From positions 110,248,001-110,312,000 of the forward strand of contig NC_134102.1 of assembly GCF_000715075.1 (NCBI RefSeq): a stretch of 64,000 bases of DNA. The letters run 5' to 3'. The stretch comes from Nicotiana tabacum (taxonomy: Eukaryota; Streptophyta; Magnoliopsida; Solanales; Solanaceae). How positions within the stretch are numbered: the stretch's first letter is position 1; the number at the start of each line of letters is the position of its first letter. Position numbers and translations under genes: made by a program. A model generated the notes under the pieces. That model made no database searches and was not told the DNA's origin. It saw nothing but the letters and a program-made list of their open reading frames with translations. Below are positions 22,204 through 35,375 of the stretch, in pieces.

Positions 22204-24309
22204 ATGGCAGCCATTGTTAAGCTCTCTATCACTCTCCTTCTAGTTACACTTCTCAGTAAAGGTAAAAACCTGTAGCTTTTTTAATGTAAACAACTAGTTC
22301 AATCTTATTATTATTAAAAGTTAGTTTTGCATATTTAATCATAAAGTTTTTTTTCTTTTTATATAACTTTTGATTGGTAGAACCACTACTTTATTGTCTA
22401 ATTCTAATAAACATCTTCTCCATTCTAAAACAACTTCTGGAATCGATTCAAAAAGAGTGATTTTTCATTGAAATTGTTACAACTCAAATACTCATACGGT
22501 CGAAATATTCCAAAATTGCTCTTTCCTCTCTTATTAAGAATAAGAAGTAGTCAATATGTGGATCTTACGTTTGGTCAAAATAGCAGTCAAAGAGGGATTG
22601 TTACATAAATAGCCGGTCAGATGCAAAATTTACTTTTTTTTTTAGTCGGTATATACAGATTATATATAGTTATACTTATATTATACATGTATTATATATT
22701 CATAGACTATTTATGTCGGTTATTTTTAGTTTAAGAAATTAGGTGAGCAGTTATTTGGGTTTATTAATTTGCTTTATTCTTGTAAATTCTTTAGCTTCAT
22801 CTTGAATTTTTCATTCACGTTATGGAATATATCGACCCAAACAATAATCCAAGGTGGGTCTTTTGCTTTGAATATTTTTGTATAATACTATGCATTGTCA
22901 TTAATGGGTTGGTCAAGATCGAATATTCTTTTAAAGTGGATATCAAAGTATTTTACTTTATGAGATCAGCTTTTATGGAAAAAGAATCTTTCATTTAAAT
23001 ATTTATATTCAGTTCCCATTGCCAGCTGTCCCCTTTTAGGCAATCTGGGGTCTAGCTTGAACCCTTTTTGCATCGAAAAGTAAATTAAATAAATTTAATA
23101 ACAGTATTAGCAGGCCTTAGTTCCTAGCTGTACTGGCCAAACATTGTAATGGACGATTCAATTTGTTTAGACCTACTTTTTACTACTTCTTTATTCCCAA
23201 ATTCCCAATTCATGTGATAATTAGTTCGAGAGTTAAATAAGTTATTGTTAATTATTAGGACTTAGTGTTTTTTATGTAGTTAAATATGCAAATTTTATTT
23301 TAAAAGAATTATAAATTTCTGTTCGAACTTGCAGTCAAAATTAAACTCTAGAATTCGAGTTGCATCACATAAGGGTTCAATCGAAAGCAGTCTTATATGT
23401 CAAAGTAAAAAAATATTATTGGTTTTAAATTAAACAATGTGAATAGTTGAGTAAAACTAACAAAAATACCATTATTTCTCTGCATAGTAAAGATGTACTA
23501 TGAAACAAATTGGACTATTGAGTCTTTACAAATACAATTCATATTTCTTTAAAGTGATGGAGCTCATTATTAATATATTTTTTTCTTTTTAACTCTTTCT
23601 CTTTCTTTCTTTTTTTGGTACGTTATACCCATTAAAACTTGTACCCATGCTAATTAATTCGGTGATCACCTCCTCATTGTCCTCTAAGTTAGGGGGAGCT
23701 AGGTATGCGAAAGGGGTTAATCGAGCCCCTTTCGCCAAAAATTATGTTGTGTATATAAGGTTAAATTTTTTTCATGTATATACATTAGATGTTGAATCCC
23801 CTTAGCTTCTTCGCGTGTTTAGTTTTTTTATTTTTTAAATTCTCTTAGTTAAAATCCTGCTTTTGTCACTGCTCGAAGTATTTATATATGTTGCAAAATC
23901 TTATACCTATCCAAGTCGTTTTACAAAAATAAAAATAAAAATTTACTCTTTCCTCCTTATTTCATCTAATTTTTTGTCTTTTTCTTTGATTTGTGTAGAT
24001 GTTTATGGTTGTGACTTGAACAATATAACTATTGGAACAATAAGGAGTGGGAATGAAATACAAGGAAAGCCAGAATGGAACGTTGTTGTAGTGAACAATT
24101 GTGATTGTCCTATGCAAAACTTGTTCTTGTCTTGCAATGATTTTCAGACAACAGAACCTGTGGATCCATCTGTTTTTAAGCCTACAGGAGACAACACATG
24201 TATTGTCAACAATGGCAGTTCTATACAACCAAAGGATACTGTCAAGTTTTCTTATGCTTGGGATCCTCCATTTTTTCTAAGGCCAACTTCTGTTGTAACT
24301 TTTTGCTGA
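22204..24309 (+). CDS. TPD1-like secreted cysteine-rich protein
   Basis: Two exons, 22204-22261 and 23999-24309, with a GT...AG intron of 1737 bases; the frame joins as a GAT codon and gives 122 residues. Exon 1 encodes a classic signal peptide (MAAIVKLSITLLLVTLLSK). The mature part starts YGCDLNNITIGTI and contains GKPEWNVVVVNNCDCP, LSCNDFQTTEPVDPSVF, CIVNNG and FSYAWDPPFFLRP, ending TFC. Six cysteines and these motifs are the signature of the TAPETUM DETERMINANT 1-like family. TPD1 is the secreted ligand of the EMS1 receptor kinase in anthers. This protein is shorter than TPD1 and resembles the small TPD1-like members with no assigned receptor, so its process is unknown. The mature protein presumably acts in the apoplast. 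No truncation is seen. Confidence 0.9.
23690..23871. mobile_element. hAT-type MITE in the intron of the TPD1-like gene
   Basis: 182 bases, from TAGGGGGAGCTAGG to TTTGTCACTG, flanked by CTCTAAGT (23682-23689) and CTCGAAGT (23872-23879), a 7/8 target duplication. It shares the body ...AAAGGGG...CCCCTTTCGCC...AATTAT with the better-preserved copy at 33626-33883. Confidence 0.8.
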
Positions 24310-24779
24310 ATGTAGAATTAAAACGATTGAAATTGAATTCAAGATTTGGTTTGGTTCTTTAGTTCTTCTCAATCGTTTGGCGCTTTAGTATTTCTTTTTT
24401 ATGCTTCAATTGATAATCGTTGTATGGCTCATAGAGGCAAATTTAGGACGAGTTTTATAAGTTCAATTGGATTTGTGCTTTCTGCTCGAATATATAAAAA
24501 GGACAATTTTTTAAGATTTAATTCTATATATTGGACTCACCTCAGCGTGATATGAAATCAACACGGTTAGTAAGAACTGTATTTTTATATTATATTTTTC
24601 TTCGAGGAAATTAAACTATTAGGATTTCTGAAGACAAAAGGCCGATATAATAGATAATATATATTTCAGTTTCAATTTCTTTTTGTTACACTTATGTATA
24701 GATCCCAGAATGTATAAAATCAATGATAGACGATGACTTAGATGAGATTCGGCATTCTAAAACTACTAACACATTCTTC

Positions 24780-24910
24780 CTTAATTTGAAATAGTATGAA
24801 TCGGAAAACCGCAACAAATCAAAAAGTTAAATCAAACTAATTTAAAAGCCCGATTAAGATTGGTTTGATTTGGTTTGGTGTTGGGTAAAAAATCCAAACC
24901 AAACCGACAT
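24780..24910. repeat. AACC-rich repeat related to 21010 and 25395
   Basis: GGTTTGATTTGGTTTGGT followed by AATCCAAACCAAACCGA, an imperfect inverted arrangement. No target duplication seen. Confidence 0.4.
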
Positions 24911-25394
24911 ATATATATAAGACTTTATATAGAAATTTTTAAGAAAATGTCTAGAAATATTTGGGATTTAATATAACTATGAAGCTCATCCATTTTCATT
25001 TACTTTAATTAATGGGTTATATCATCACTTTCTTATCAAGTGTTACTGAATTATTTCTTATCAAGTGTTATGGAATTACATAAATCTCTTTGTTCTTCCA
25101 TATTCATATGTCAAGATCAATTAAATTCTTATATCTTTTTTGAATGTGGAATGATATTTCGATAATTTAAAAGTAAATAGAACATATTATTATTTAGGAA
25201 TCGTATTGATTTTTATGTTTAATTATTAAATTCAGTTAACTTTGAAAGTGTATATCACGACTAAGAAAACTATCATGTATTACAAAGAAAATTTTCCCAA
25301 ATGAATATTTTAATAGATCAAATATTTGTTAGTTTTTTTAATTTTTACTAAATCTATATTCATTTATCAAAATTTTATCTATAACTTTAACAAA

Positions 25395-25530
25395 GTAAGA
25401 CTGAAACAATATTAATGAAACAAAAGAACCCGAAAAATACGATAAAACTGAACCAATCCAAACCGATATAGTTGGTTTGATTTTGTTTTGATAAAAACGG
25501 AACCAATTTGATCCATGTACACCCCTGGAT
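25395..25530 (-). mobile_element. Possible hAT-type MITE with GGGGTGTACATGG end
   Basis: On the minus strand it starts CAGGGGTGTACATGGATC, then GGTTCCG and GGTTTGGATTGGTTCAG. The start fits a common plant MITE end; the other terminus near 25395 is unclear. Confidence 0.4.
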
Positions 25531-26814
25531 GAGAGAAGTAAAATGACAGTTGAGATTTTGTGACACAAATATTATTAGATCTAATATCTGCTCAAACAAT
25601 TAAAATCAACAATTTGCTCCGATTTTTTTCCTTCAATACACCATGCTAATTCTAATACTGATTGTAATAACAACGAATCAAGTCTTTAAATACAGAGAAA
25701 ATAATTCTTCCTTAACTAAACATTCGATGCTTCTAATCTTTTAGACCACTAACAATGAACAAAATTTTAAGCCCTAATTTACGTGCCATATTTGGTCTAA
25801 ATAAACGGGGCATGAATTTTTCGATCTTTTTCTACATTAGTTTCAATTCTTTTTAAATAATTCAATATAACATAAACAATTCTATTTCAAACCCAAACAA
25901 AAGACGCCTTTACAAAAACAAAATCTACAAATTTTGTCGTTATATTGCCCTTATGATAAGCAGTTCTGCTTATAAGTTTCATTGCAACAACTTATCAATA
26001 AGTCAAGTGATTTATTCACCTCAAGTCATTTTCTGACTATAAAAAACTAAAACGTATCGCCAACTTTCCTCATTCTTTACACAGTGCTGCTGGGCTTTTT
26101 GCATAGGTTCATAGATAGGCAGGTTGGTAGGCGCAGTTTTTTGATATTTTTCACAATTCTAGAATAGCTTTGTGGTCCACTCTTCAGTCTTTTTCAATTC
26201 CAAAAATTTTCTGAGTCTTTTAATTCGTTTGGTTTCGTGTTTATTTTTCCAATTTGATTTGATCGAGAAAAGAAGTGAAAGGTGACTCTGAATTGTATTT
26301 GATCCAATCTTCATCTTTTGCTATTTTAGTAATCGGATTTCTTGAATTTTCTTCAGAATTTTGTGCAATTGAGATGATTTGAGGTGAATTGAGTTGAATT
26401 AGAGGGGAGGATTATTGGATAAACGATTTTTTAGTGCTTGATTATTGTAATTATCGTTTCTATGTTTTTCTCTTGTTTTCTCAGTACATCTTTTGTTTTG
26501 GTTAAATTCTAAGTTGATATTTCTGGCTATATAGATACATGCATATTCCCACAAACAATTTGAATACCAATTGTTTGTGCTAATTTTCATGTAGAAGGAA
26601 AGTTGCCAATTTTGTTTGTATTTATTTTTCCTTGACATTCCAAACTCACTTCAGAAGTATAGAGTGAAGAGCGAAAAGACCGATTAATTGATTCATGATG
26701 TTGATGTTGTCCTTGTTGATTTTGTATAACAAGTAACAGCTTATTATCCAGTATCATTTTTGGTCATTTGATTTTGACCTATCTAGTTTAACTGTCATTT
26801 GTCTTGAACCGAGC

Positions 26815-26905
26815 GTCTATTGAAAACCGCCTCTCTACCTTGAGTCTGCGTACACACTACCCTACCTAGACCCCAGATGTGGTACTATAATGGGTTTGTT
26901 GTTGT
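26815..26905 (+). mobile_element. 3' fragment of a TS-type SINE or RTE LINE
   Basis: GAGTCTGCGTACACACTACCC, then ACCCCAGATGTGG, TATAATGGG and a TTGTTGTTG tail. This is the shared 3' end of TS SINEs and RTE LINEs of Solanaceae, seen again at 35149 and 47839. The 5' part is absent. Confidence 0.65.
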
Positions 26906-27038
26906 TAGTTTAACTGTCATTTGATCACTCAAAATTCATCAGTGTGCTAGTACGAACTCATGTCAATTTATGAGCTTCTTACTGATCTCTCTCTGAATAT
27001 TTGAAAGGTTTTGAAGGGAAGAAAGAACTCAGTTGACC

Positions 27039-30000
27039 ATGTCTCTCAGTAAAGACCTTATATTCTTGATATTACAGTTCTGCAACGAGGAGAACCTCAC
27101 GAAAACTGCTCACATGTGAGTTCTATTTTTCAGCCTTTTTAATGGATTCAGCAGCAGGATAAGAGTTATTTATTGTTTTTTTTTCTTTATTGGAATTGTA
27201 AAATTGTGGAAATAGGTTAGAGCAGGAGACAGGGTTTTTCTTTGACATGGAACATTTTGAAGATCTCGTGCTCAGTGGCAATTGGGATGAGACTGAGAAT
27301 TATCTTTCAAGTTTCACTGGTGTCAGTGACAACAAATTTTCTATAAAAATGTATTTCGAGATTAGAAAACAAAAGTTCCTTGAGGCACTGGACAGGTAAT
27401 CTTGTGATTATCAGAAATCAAATGTAATTTTCATTTTTGCGAGAATAAAGATCTTGTATATGATTGATTCCGGTGATAGGCAAGATCGTAAAACTGCTCT
27501 AGAGATCCTTCTGAAAGATCTTAAAGTGTTTGCCCCGTCAAATGAAGAGCTTTATAAAGAGATGGCTCAGCTTCTGACTTTAGATGACTTCAGGTTGGAT
27601 TAACTGATTGTGATTTGTGATTACCTGTAGAATTGTAGAATTAAGATGCCTAACAAGAACTCTTGATTATTATTAATTCTGTGAGCAGAGAATATGCTCC
27701 GCTTGCTCAGTATGGAGACATAATATCTGCTAGGAAACTCATGATGAAGGAACTTAAGCTTATTATTGAATCAAACCCCCAGTTTCAGGGAAGACTCCGT
27801 TTTCCAGAATTAAGCAAGTCAAGATTGCGCCGTCTAATTAATCAAAGGTAATAATGTCTTACTGTTTTCTGTCTTCTCTCTCTTTTCTGTTATTCTGCTT
27901 ATTCTTGTTCAGCTGAGCGGTTACTATTTGAAACTCCACCATGTGCATATAATCCAATTAACTTGCGTATTTTATGCTTTTGCTTTCATTCGTCTGATGC
28001 ATCCGGTAATATCTTAATTTCCTACTTATACCTTTATGGATGTTAGCAAAGAGCTTATATCATCTCATTATATACAGCTTGAACTGGCAGCATATGCATT
28101 GTGCAAATCCTCAGCTTGAACCAGAGATCGAAACTCTATTCACAGATCATAAGTGTCCGGGACCTGAATATCAATCGATTACACCTTGTGAGCAAAGGCC
28201 AAGGGTAACTTATTTGGAAGCTTTTATTATATTAAAGCATTATTCCACATCAGCACAAGTCATTTCCCACTAATGTTTGAATTCTTCTTCCTCAGCCTAG
28301 CAAAACCATATCGGATGCAGAACCAGCTTTTCCACAACTGTTAACTTCTAATTCTTCCATTGTAACTGATGACATGGTTTCTGGTAGGAAACCCGATGAA
28401 TCTACTATGCAGTTGAAGCACTATATATTGCTTAAACAGTACTGTCGCTTGTTTTACCTGACTTTTTTCATGTTGGTTGTTCTTGTTAGCTACTACATCG
28501 AAAGCTGTTCAGGATTCTGGTAACTTATATGATGTAAGCTCTACAAGGAATATGAATGAGGTGATGTACTTTGAACACACAGTTATTATATTCTCCCCAT
28601 TTTAAGGAGGTGATTGTGCACTTTCCTCATTTGATGGTTTAGTTGGCTATCACTACATTTGAATTCCATGTTACTTATATTCACGCAGAAGGTGTTACCC
28701 ACAGCTGTTCCTTGTCAGAAACAGGCTGCATCGTCTAGCCTCTCTGATGACTTTCCCAAGGCAGTCGGACGTGTTTTAAACATCGGCTCTTCTCCAACCA
28801 CAATGGATTTTCACCCTGTTCAACAGACTCTTCTAATAGGTTTCTCATTGAGCAGGAATTTATAGTTCGCAAACTGATATATTAGCGATAGTTTCTGAAT
28901 CCTGAAGCTCATTGCTAGTGACGATGTTTTTTTCAGTTGGAGACAGTTTCGGAGGCATAGAGCTGTGGGACGTTAGTTCTGAGGAAAAGTTGTTTTCAAG
29001 AAAATTTGCGATCTGGAAAGTGGAAGCTGTTTCAACTGCGTTTCTGGTATGACCGTTTATAACAGATATTTGAAAATGAAAGATCAGTTTCGTACTGTAA
29101 CTAAAGATGGTTTCCGTCATTATTCAGGTACATATAAATGAAGATCCGCTTATCTCAGTCAATCGAGTCCTATGGAGTTCTGATGGCGCTCTCTTTGGTA
29201 TGTCTTCATATATTTGGATCTGGAAAGGAACTTCTATTATGAATTTGGTGGTCAGTTTGCTAATGCTTTAAATTTGGAACCAATGAACAGGGGTTGCATA
29301 CTCCAAAAGCATTGTTCAACTGTATTTTTATGATAGTAGTAACAATCATGCTGAAAAACATCTCGAGGTAGATTTCTGAGAATTCATCTCTTCTTAAGTT
29401 TGTCATTTGCTTCTTTTTCTTTGTGTTTGTGTCTGTGTGTTTGCTTCGTTTCTAATAGAAATTTTATTACTTTCTCAGATTGAGGCTCATTATGGCAGTG
29501 TAAATGATCTTGCATTTTCTAAGCCAAACAACCAACTTTTAATCGTAACCTGTGGCGAGGACAAGTTGATCCAGGTTTGTTACATGATGAATGAATTAAC
29601 TCTCAAATTTGGTGTTCATGGTGAAAAAGTTGAATCATGACAGAGAAATTGGCTAATGTTCAACTGCTTTATTTGAAGGTCTGGAATACCATAACTGGCG
29701 CTAAACAATATACCTTTGAAGGTCATGGAGCCCCTGTTTACTCTCTTTGTGCTCATGCGAAGGAAAATGTTCATGTAATCATATTTCTACATACTGCAAA
29801 AAGCTGCAATTTGTTGCTTTTTATCAAGTATTTAAATCATTCTGATTAATTTTCTGCCTTCAGTTCATATTTTCAACATCAACTAATGCTGAAATAAAAG
29901 CATGGCTATTTGACAACTTGGGACCACGGGTTTCTTATGAGGCTCCTGGTAATTGTTGCATGAGAATGCTTTACAGTGCTGATGGTAAAAGGTGATTTGA

Positions 30001-33000
30001 CCAAACTCTTGCACTTATCTCATTCTTTTTCTGCTTTTGTGTTTTTGGTTTATTTGGAAGGATTAGTTAAACTTAGTCTGAAGCTTGTAGGCTTTTTTCG
30101 TGCGGGACGAATAAAGATAGAGACTCGCACATAGTGGAATGGAATGAAACTGAAGGTTACATAGAAAGGAACTACACCGGAATTGGCAAATCTTCTTTGG
30201 GTATTGTACCATTCGACATCACCAACAATAAGTATTTGGTAGCTGGAGATGCCCATGTAATCAAAGTTTGGAATGTAAATGATGCTCAAATGTTGACAGT
30301 TGTCGATGCTGGTGGAGACCTGCCTGTATGTACCCTACTAGCTATAATTATTTAATCAGAATCCTAGCAGATGTACCTTTTCTCCCTTTTGTTTCTATTT
30401 TCTATGTTTATGGTGAAGTTGACACTAAGATAACTCAATGTTTCAAGTGCAAATTCTTAAAGTAAAAACAAGAAGGAAATGAGGAGGACGGTATCAAGTT
30501 TGAAATAAGTACATGCTTATGCAACTAGCTTGTTTTAATTGTACTTGCATTTGACGTATGTCATAGTCTGAAATTCTCATATCCTTTCTCAAGGCAAGTC
30601 CATATATTCGATTCAACAAGAAAGGCACTCTATTGGCTGTCTTTGCGGATCATAACAGGATCAAAATCTTGGCAAATGATTGTGGCCGCTTTTTGCTTCA
30701 GACTTCGTCGGATGCCTCTAGATATCTATCAGATTCTATAAGAAAGGTCTGCATGTCAAACTTGATAATGTCCCTCAAGATAAATAAATAAAGTGTGCTT
30801 AGTTTTTGTTGCTTCTCTGCAGCTTGCAAGCTATTCCCTTGGTGGTCCTTCTAATAATAGTTCAACTGATCGCACTGTCCCTCCGGTGAGTAGTGAAACT
30901 CCATCTCTGTGTATCAGCTTTCCCTTTTTGTAACCTATTAAACCAAATTATAGAGGTAGCAATTGCAGTGACTTGTCAAACTGATAGAGTGCTGTGCAGG
31001 AAAAAGTAGCAGATAACCTGGCAAATATGGAGCCTCACAAGATATTAGGGACTCAGAGCATCTCTAAGGTTGTCCAAGTTTCACGATGTCAATTTTTGAG
31101 GCTTCCCTCTGAAGTGAAGACAAATAGGGTATGAAATCATGTGCAAAGTCACTGTTTGAAAATTTAAAATCTCATAATATGACTGATCAAAGAAAAATCT
31201 CATAATATCCTTGACAAGTGTGTAGGCTTTTTAAAATATCTTTTGGCACTCTTACCAAAGATACTGATAATTACGGGAACTGTTTGAGGATCTAAAAGTC
31301 GTTTTAATTCCTGAATGGCTCTACCAAAAGCTCTTCCAAGAATGTACTTTGCCTATGGCCTAAAACCAGTAATCTTACGTCAACCTACTTTTTTGCTTCT
31401 GTTAGAATAATAAGGTTCCAGTAGAATAAAAAAATCTTGTACTTCTGCAAACATTTGAGTTCTGTGAAAAAAATCAGCATTTAAATGAGGGAACTTCTTA
31501 TTGAAATCTCTTTCCACGGTTGCAGGTATGGAGGTTGATGTATACTCATGCAGGAAATGCACTTTTGGCCTTAGTTGCAGATGGTATTCATCTGCTCTGG
31601 AGATGGTCGAAAAGTGGTTCTAATTTGAGTGGCCAGGTAAAAGAGTTTGACCAAAATGACTTATATATGTCTCCTTTGTGCACTATTAGCTAGTTTCCTC
31701 CAGTCCACTCTCAGAACTTTTCCTAGCTTAACATTATCTTCGGTAGAGTTTCCATCATTTTCATAACTTTACATTTGTCAGCTGACCTACATGTTTATTG
31801 CTATAGACGACAACAAAATGCAAACCTCAACTATGGCAACCACGGAACGGTGCTCTGATGACCAACAGTCTTCCTAGTAGTGACAAAGAAGCAGTTTCAC
31901 CTTGTGTAGCTTTATCCAAAAATGATTCTTATGCAATTTCAGCATCAGGAGGAATGGTTTCTGTGTTCAATTTGCTCATGTTTAAGGTGAATACACCCCC
32001 CCCCCCCCCAATATCCCTTGCTCTCCAATTAAATTTGGTGTCACTTATAGCCTTCAGCACCAAAACTGAAGTTATCAGATCATGTTAGTTACTGTAACTG
32101 TTAGAGTAATTCCATCTGCTGAATGGAATTGGTAATTTTCAAGAATAAAAACTGGCAACATGGTGTACGCTGCTACTTTGCTTTCATGTGATTTAGCTTT
32201 TCTTCAATCCACAATTTTGCTCTATGTTCTCCTTTTATGCTTCGCTTTCGTGATGCTGGCATTCATGAAGTTACTTTGATTTCTCTGGAAGAAGCTAATT
32301 TATTTTATTTTGAAATGCTCAAAAGCATGTATTTCATCCTACATTGACCGTCCCGTTTTCTGCTTGATAACTGCAGAAAATGAAAAGTTTCATGCCTCCT
32401 GAACCTGCAGCAACATGTATTGCTTTCCACCCGTCTGATAACAATGTGATTGCTGTAGGGATGGATGATTCTTCAATTGTTGTCTACAATGTCCGTTTGG
32501 ATGAGGTATCATATTATCTCCCGCATTCCATTGAGGGGAGTGTAAAATACGTGATGACCAGCCAAAGATGATCTTTTCATTTGATTTTGCAGGTCATAAT
32601 CAGGCTTGAGGGACATTCTAAAAGGATTAGCGGACTTGCCTTCTCTAGCCTACAGCCTGTGCTTGTTTCTTCAGGAGCAGACTCTCAGGTTTTTTGCCTT
32701 CATTATTATTGGTCATCCATTAGAAAATAAGCAATTGACGATTGATTTGCTATATGTCACTAGTTAACTTTCTACTGTTTAATAGCACATTTTCATTCCT
32801 TTTTGGTAGTTAATTCTGATTTGTAAATGTCAACCTCTAGTATCAGAGAACCCCTAATTCGGCTTAAAAGACAAATTATGAGTTTTGGAATGAAAAGGAC
32901 CCAAAAGCAGCATGGACATATAGAGGATTCATATAACCAACCACAACTAGTTTGAGATCAAGGTGTAATTGTTGTTGTTGTGATAAATGAGAATGTAGGA

Positions 33001-34377
33001 TATATTGGTAGTCATTTCGAAGGACCATCTAGCAACTCCTCGATATGGACGAACCAACTATCTTTACTTGTTTTCCCATTATTTTACCAGATAGTGGTGT
33101 GGGATTCTATAAACTGGAAAAGAGAGCGAAGTACAATGTTGCAGATCTCTGCTGACTGGATTCCGACAGAACTATCAGAGACCTTCGTCCAATTTCACCA
33201 AGATCAGGAACATTTCCTTGTCGTTCATGAGACTCAAATCGCAATCTATGAAACAACAAAACTAGAATGTGTGAAGCAGGTTTGCTCACTCTCTCTTTCT
33301 TGTCATCCGCCCCTCCCTGGCCCTGATCTAAAGAGATACTGTTTCTTGTCGATACCAACAATAATAAACTACTTTTTGATGTCAAATGTGCCAGTGGATC
33401 ATCAAAAACTTCTGTGCGCGAATTTCACATGCAACATTCTCCTGTGATTGTCAGTGGATATATGCCGTTATGAAAGACGGGATCGTTTTGATACTTTCTG
33501 CTTCAGATCTCTCTCCCAAATTTGAGATAGATCCTTCTACTTTCCTCCCTTCTGATTTCAGGTAATTTGATGTGCTTTATAGTTTATTTGAATCTATATC
33601 CCATTAGGATCTGGGAGGACTCAACCAGGGGCAGATTTAGGGGGCGGAAGGGGGTTCACCCGACCCCCTTCGCCAGAAAATTATACTGTAGGCAAAATCT
33701 AGCTTGTACCTCTATATATTATATTTTGAATCCACTAGACATAACCCAAAAGCATAGCCCAGTGGTCAAGGGGATTAAAAATCTTTGTTAGGTCGCTGGT
33801 TCAATTCCCATTGGCCACGGTCTCACGGTCTCTTTTAACTTTTTTCTTTTTTAAACCCCCTTAGCGAAAAGCCTCCGCCACTGGACTCAACATTTGTATT
33901 GGTGGGTCGTTTGTATTGGTTGGGTCATTTTGTTCGATGATAAATGTGACAACCGGGAATCATAGCAAATCATGTTTCAAGCAGTATAAAAAAATATAAA
34001 AAAGAAATTTCAGTTGCATTGCTTCTGCCTTTTTCACTGGTTTATACTTACTTTGAACAGTATTCTATTTTTGCACAAAATCATGTGTTACGAACACTGA
34101 ACGTATAATCAGACACAAAAAAAAAAAATTAGAAAGGAAAAGACTAACATGCAAATCCTAAGAGTCATGTTTTAACCTGTCCTCTACCCTTGCCCTTTTG
34201 CTGGTTTTTGTATTGACTAGTCAATTTTTACTGTTCGAATGCAGTGGTTATGTGATCCCTCTGGTGGTTGCTGCTCATCCTCAAAATCCAAACCAGTTCG
34301 CTTTGGGTTTAACCGATGGTGGAGTAGTCATTATTGAACCTCCAGAATCTGAAGGTAGATGGCTCGTGCCCACATAA
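27039..34377 (+). CDS. TOPLESS-related WD40 corepressor, divergent short form
   Basis: 25 exons give 1042 residues: 27039-27115, 27216-27395, 27480-27593, 27689-27847, 28078-28204, 28296-28383, 28490-28560, 28689-28839, 28937-29046, 29128-29197, 29291-29367, 29479-29574, 29679-29774, 29864-29991, 30091-30325, 30594-30746, 30823-30885, 31000-31128, 31526-31636, 31807-31986, 32377-32505, 32593-32688, 33091-33279, 33395-33561, 34245-34377. Residues 4-36 are LisH (DLIFLILQFCNEENL), then CTLH and CRA helices to about 210 (YFEIRKQKFLEALDR, INQSLNWQHMHC). WD40 propellers fill about 294-1042 (VSSGADSQ, QFHQDQEHFLVVHETQ). The TPL/TPR family binds EAR-motif repressors through the N-terminal domain in the nucleus and recruits chromatin-silencing partners. 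This copy is shorter than typical TPL (about 1130 residues), mainly in the linker at 211-293, and its LisH departs from the usual ILQFLDEEKF. It is probably functional, given intact splice sites and frame. Confidence 0.93.
31989..32010. repeat. Poly-C tract in intron 20 of the TPL-like gene
   Basis: A run of about a dozen C residues just after the donor site of exon 20. Confidence 0.9.
32862..32975 (+). mobile_element. SINE-like fragment with TTG tail, intron 22
   Basis: GAGGATTCATATAACCAACC, then CAACTAGTTTGAGATCAAGG and TTGTTGTTG. This matches a common Solanaceae TTG-tailed SINE 3' end (GATTCATATAGCCGACC...TTTGGGACTGAGG). Related copies lie at 49070-49200 and 50800-50912. Confidence 0.5.
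33626..33883. mobile_element. hAT-type MITE in intron 24 of the TPL-like gene
   Basis: 258 bases from CAGGGGCAGATTTAGG to GCCTCCGCCACTG, with imperfect terminal inverted repeats. The perfect eight-base target duplication GACTCAAC lies at 33618-33625 and 33884-33891. No transposase. Eight-base duplication and CAGNG ends are hAT features. Copy at 23690 is related. Confidence 0.92.
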
Positions 34378-35148
34378 AGGCGATGACAATAATGACTATA
34401 CTAAGTAATATAGCAGTTCCAGATTCATTTTAAAGGATTTTGGTGAATATAGGGAAACATTCATTCATTTGAAGAACTATTGTGATCACTTGGAACTGGT
34501 TCTCCCTGTTGGCGAAATATCTACTAGTTCTTTCATATTGGCAAAAAGTGGAATTTTTTTATTTAATTATATATACTAGTGTTAATGTTTATGTCACATG
34601 AATGAAGAATTTGAACAAGAACAGCTGTAAAATGGGAGAGGAAGAAGTAGAAATGGACCAAATCTCCTACCCTTTTCAAGGGGTGAGCCAAAATCTCTGC
34701 AGGAAAAGAAATGCAGTAAACGCTTCACTGGAAAATTAAGTTTAATGAGATACTAAGACTTAAAAGTGTAAGGCAGAGACTATATCAATCAATGTTCAAC
34801 AATATAATGAACCAATTCCGAACTAGTTGGGTAGTTATATGAATCCTCTTCGTTTCTCCGTTTGACTATTTTTATGCTAGATATCAACCTGTAACTAGCC
34901 TCCTCCTTTATCTTGGGTGGTGAAAGTTGTACCGGTAAAAACTTTCCGGCATTTATACTAACCAATAAATACATGACATATGTTTTTACTTACACTTCTA
35001 TCACTAAATCTTAGTTAATTAATACATGTTTTCACCTTAAGTTATGACTTAACCATAGAAAATTAGTATAATTTGGAGTAAATCTGTGTACGGGTAAGTT
35101 TTTACCAGATATAATTTGCAAAAAGTACAGAGGAGTAGTTCGATATGA

Positions 35149-35375
35149 CAACAACAACAACAACAACAACAACCCAGTATAATCCCACTAGTGGGGTCTG
35201 GGGAGGGTAGTGTGTACGCAGACCTTACCCCTACCCTGGGGTAGAGAGGCTGTTTCCAAATGACCCTCGGCATCCTTCCCTCCAAGAACTCCCCACCTTG
35301 CTCTTGGGGTGACTCGAACTCACAACCTCTTGGTTGGAAGTGGAGGGTGCTTACCATCAGAGCAACCCACCTTGT
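35149..35375 (-). mobile_element. TS SINE, near full length
   Basis: Read on the minus strand it starts with a tRNA-like head (GGTGGGTTGCTCTGATGG, A-box like; GTTCGAGTC, B box). It continues through GGTAAGGTCTGCGTACACAC and GTGGGATTATACTGGG and ends in (TTG)9. The order matches the tobacco TS SINE. RNA polymerase III promoter boxes are internal. No clear target duplication was found. Confidence 0.88.

Larger units (their letters stand above)
24310..27038. other. Intergenic region and 5' leader of the TPL-like gene
   Basis: Contains no recognised gene. It holds AACC-rich repeats (24780-24910, 25395-25530), a SINE/LINE tail (26815-26905) and, from about 26050, the likely leader and a possible leader intron of the corepressor gene. 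No convincing TATA box was found. Confidence 0.5.

Noticed and set aside
23863..24000. Upstream extension of the TPD1-like open frame to 23863
   Set aside because: It lies in the intron and overlaps the end of the MITE. The exon at 22204 supplies a signal peptide and an exact in-frame splice.
35290..35375. tRNA-like sequence with A and B boxes
   Set aside because: It is the head of the TS SINE, with degenerate acceptor pairing and a SINE body attached; not a tRNA gene.
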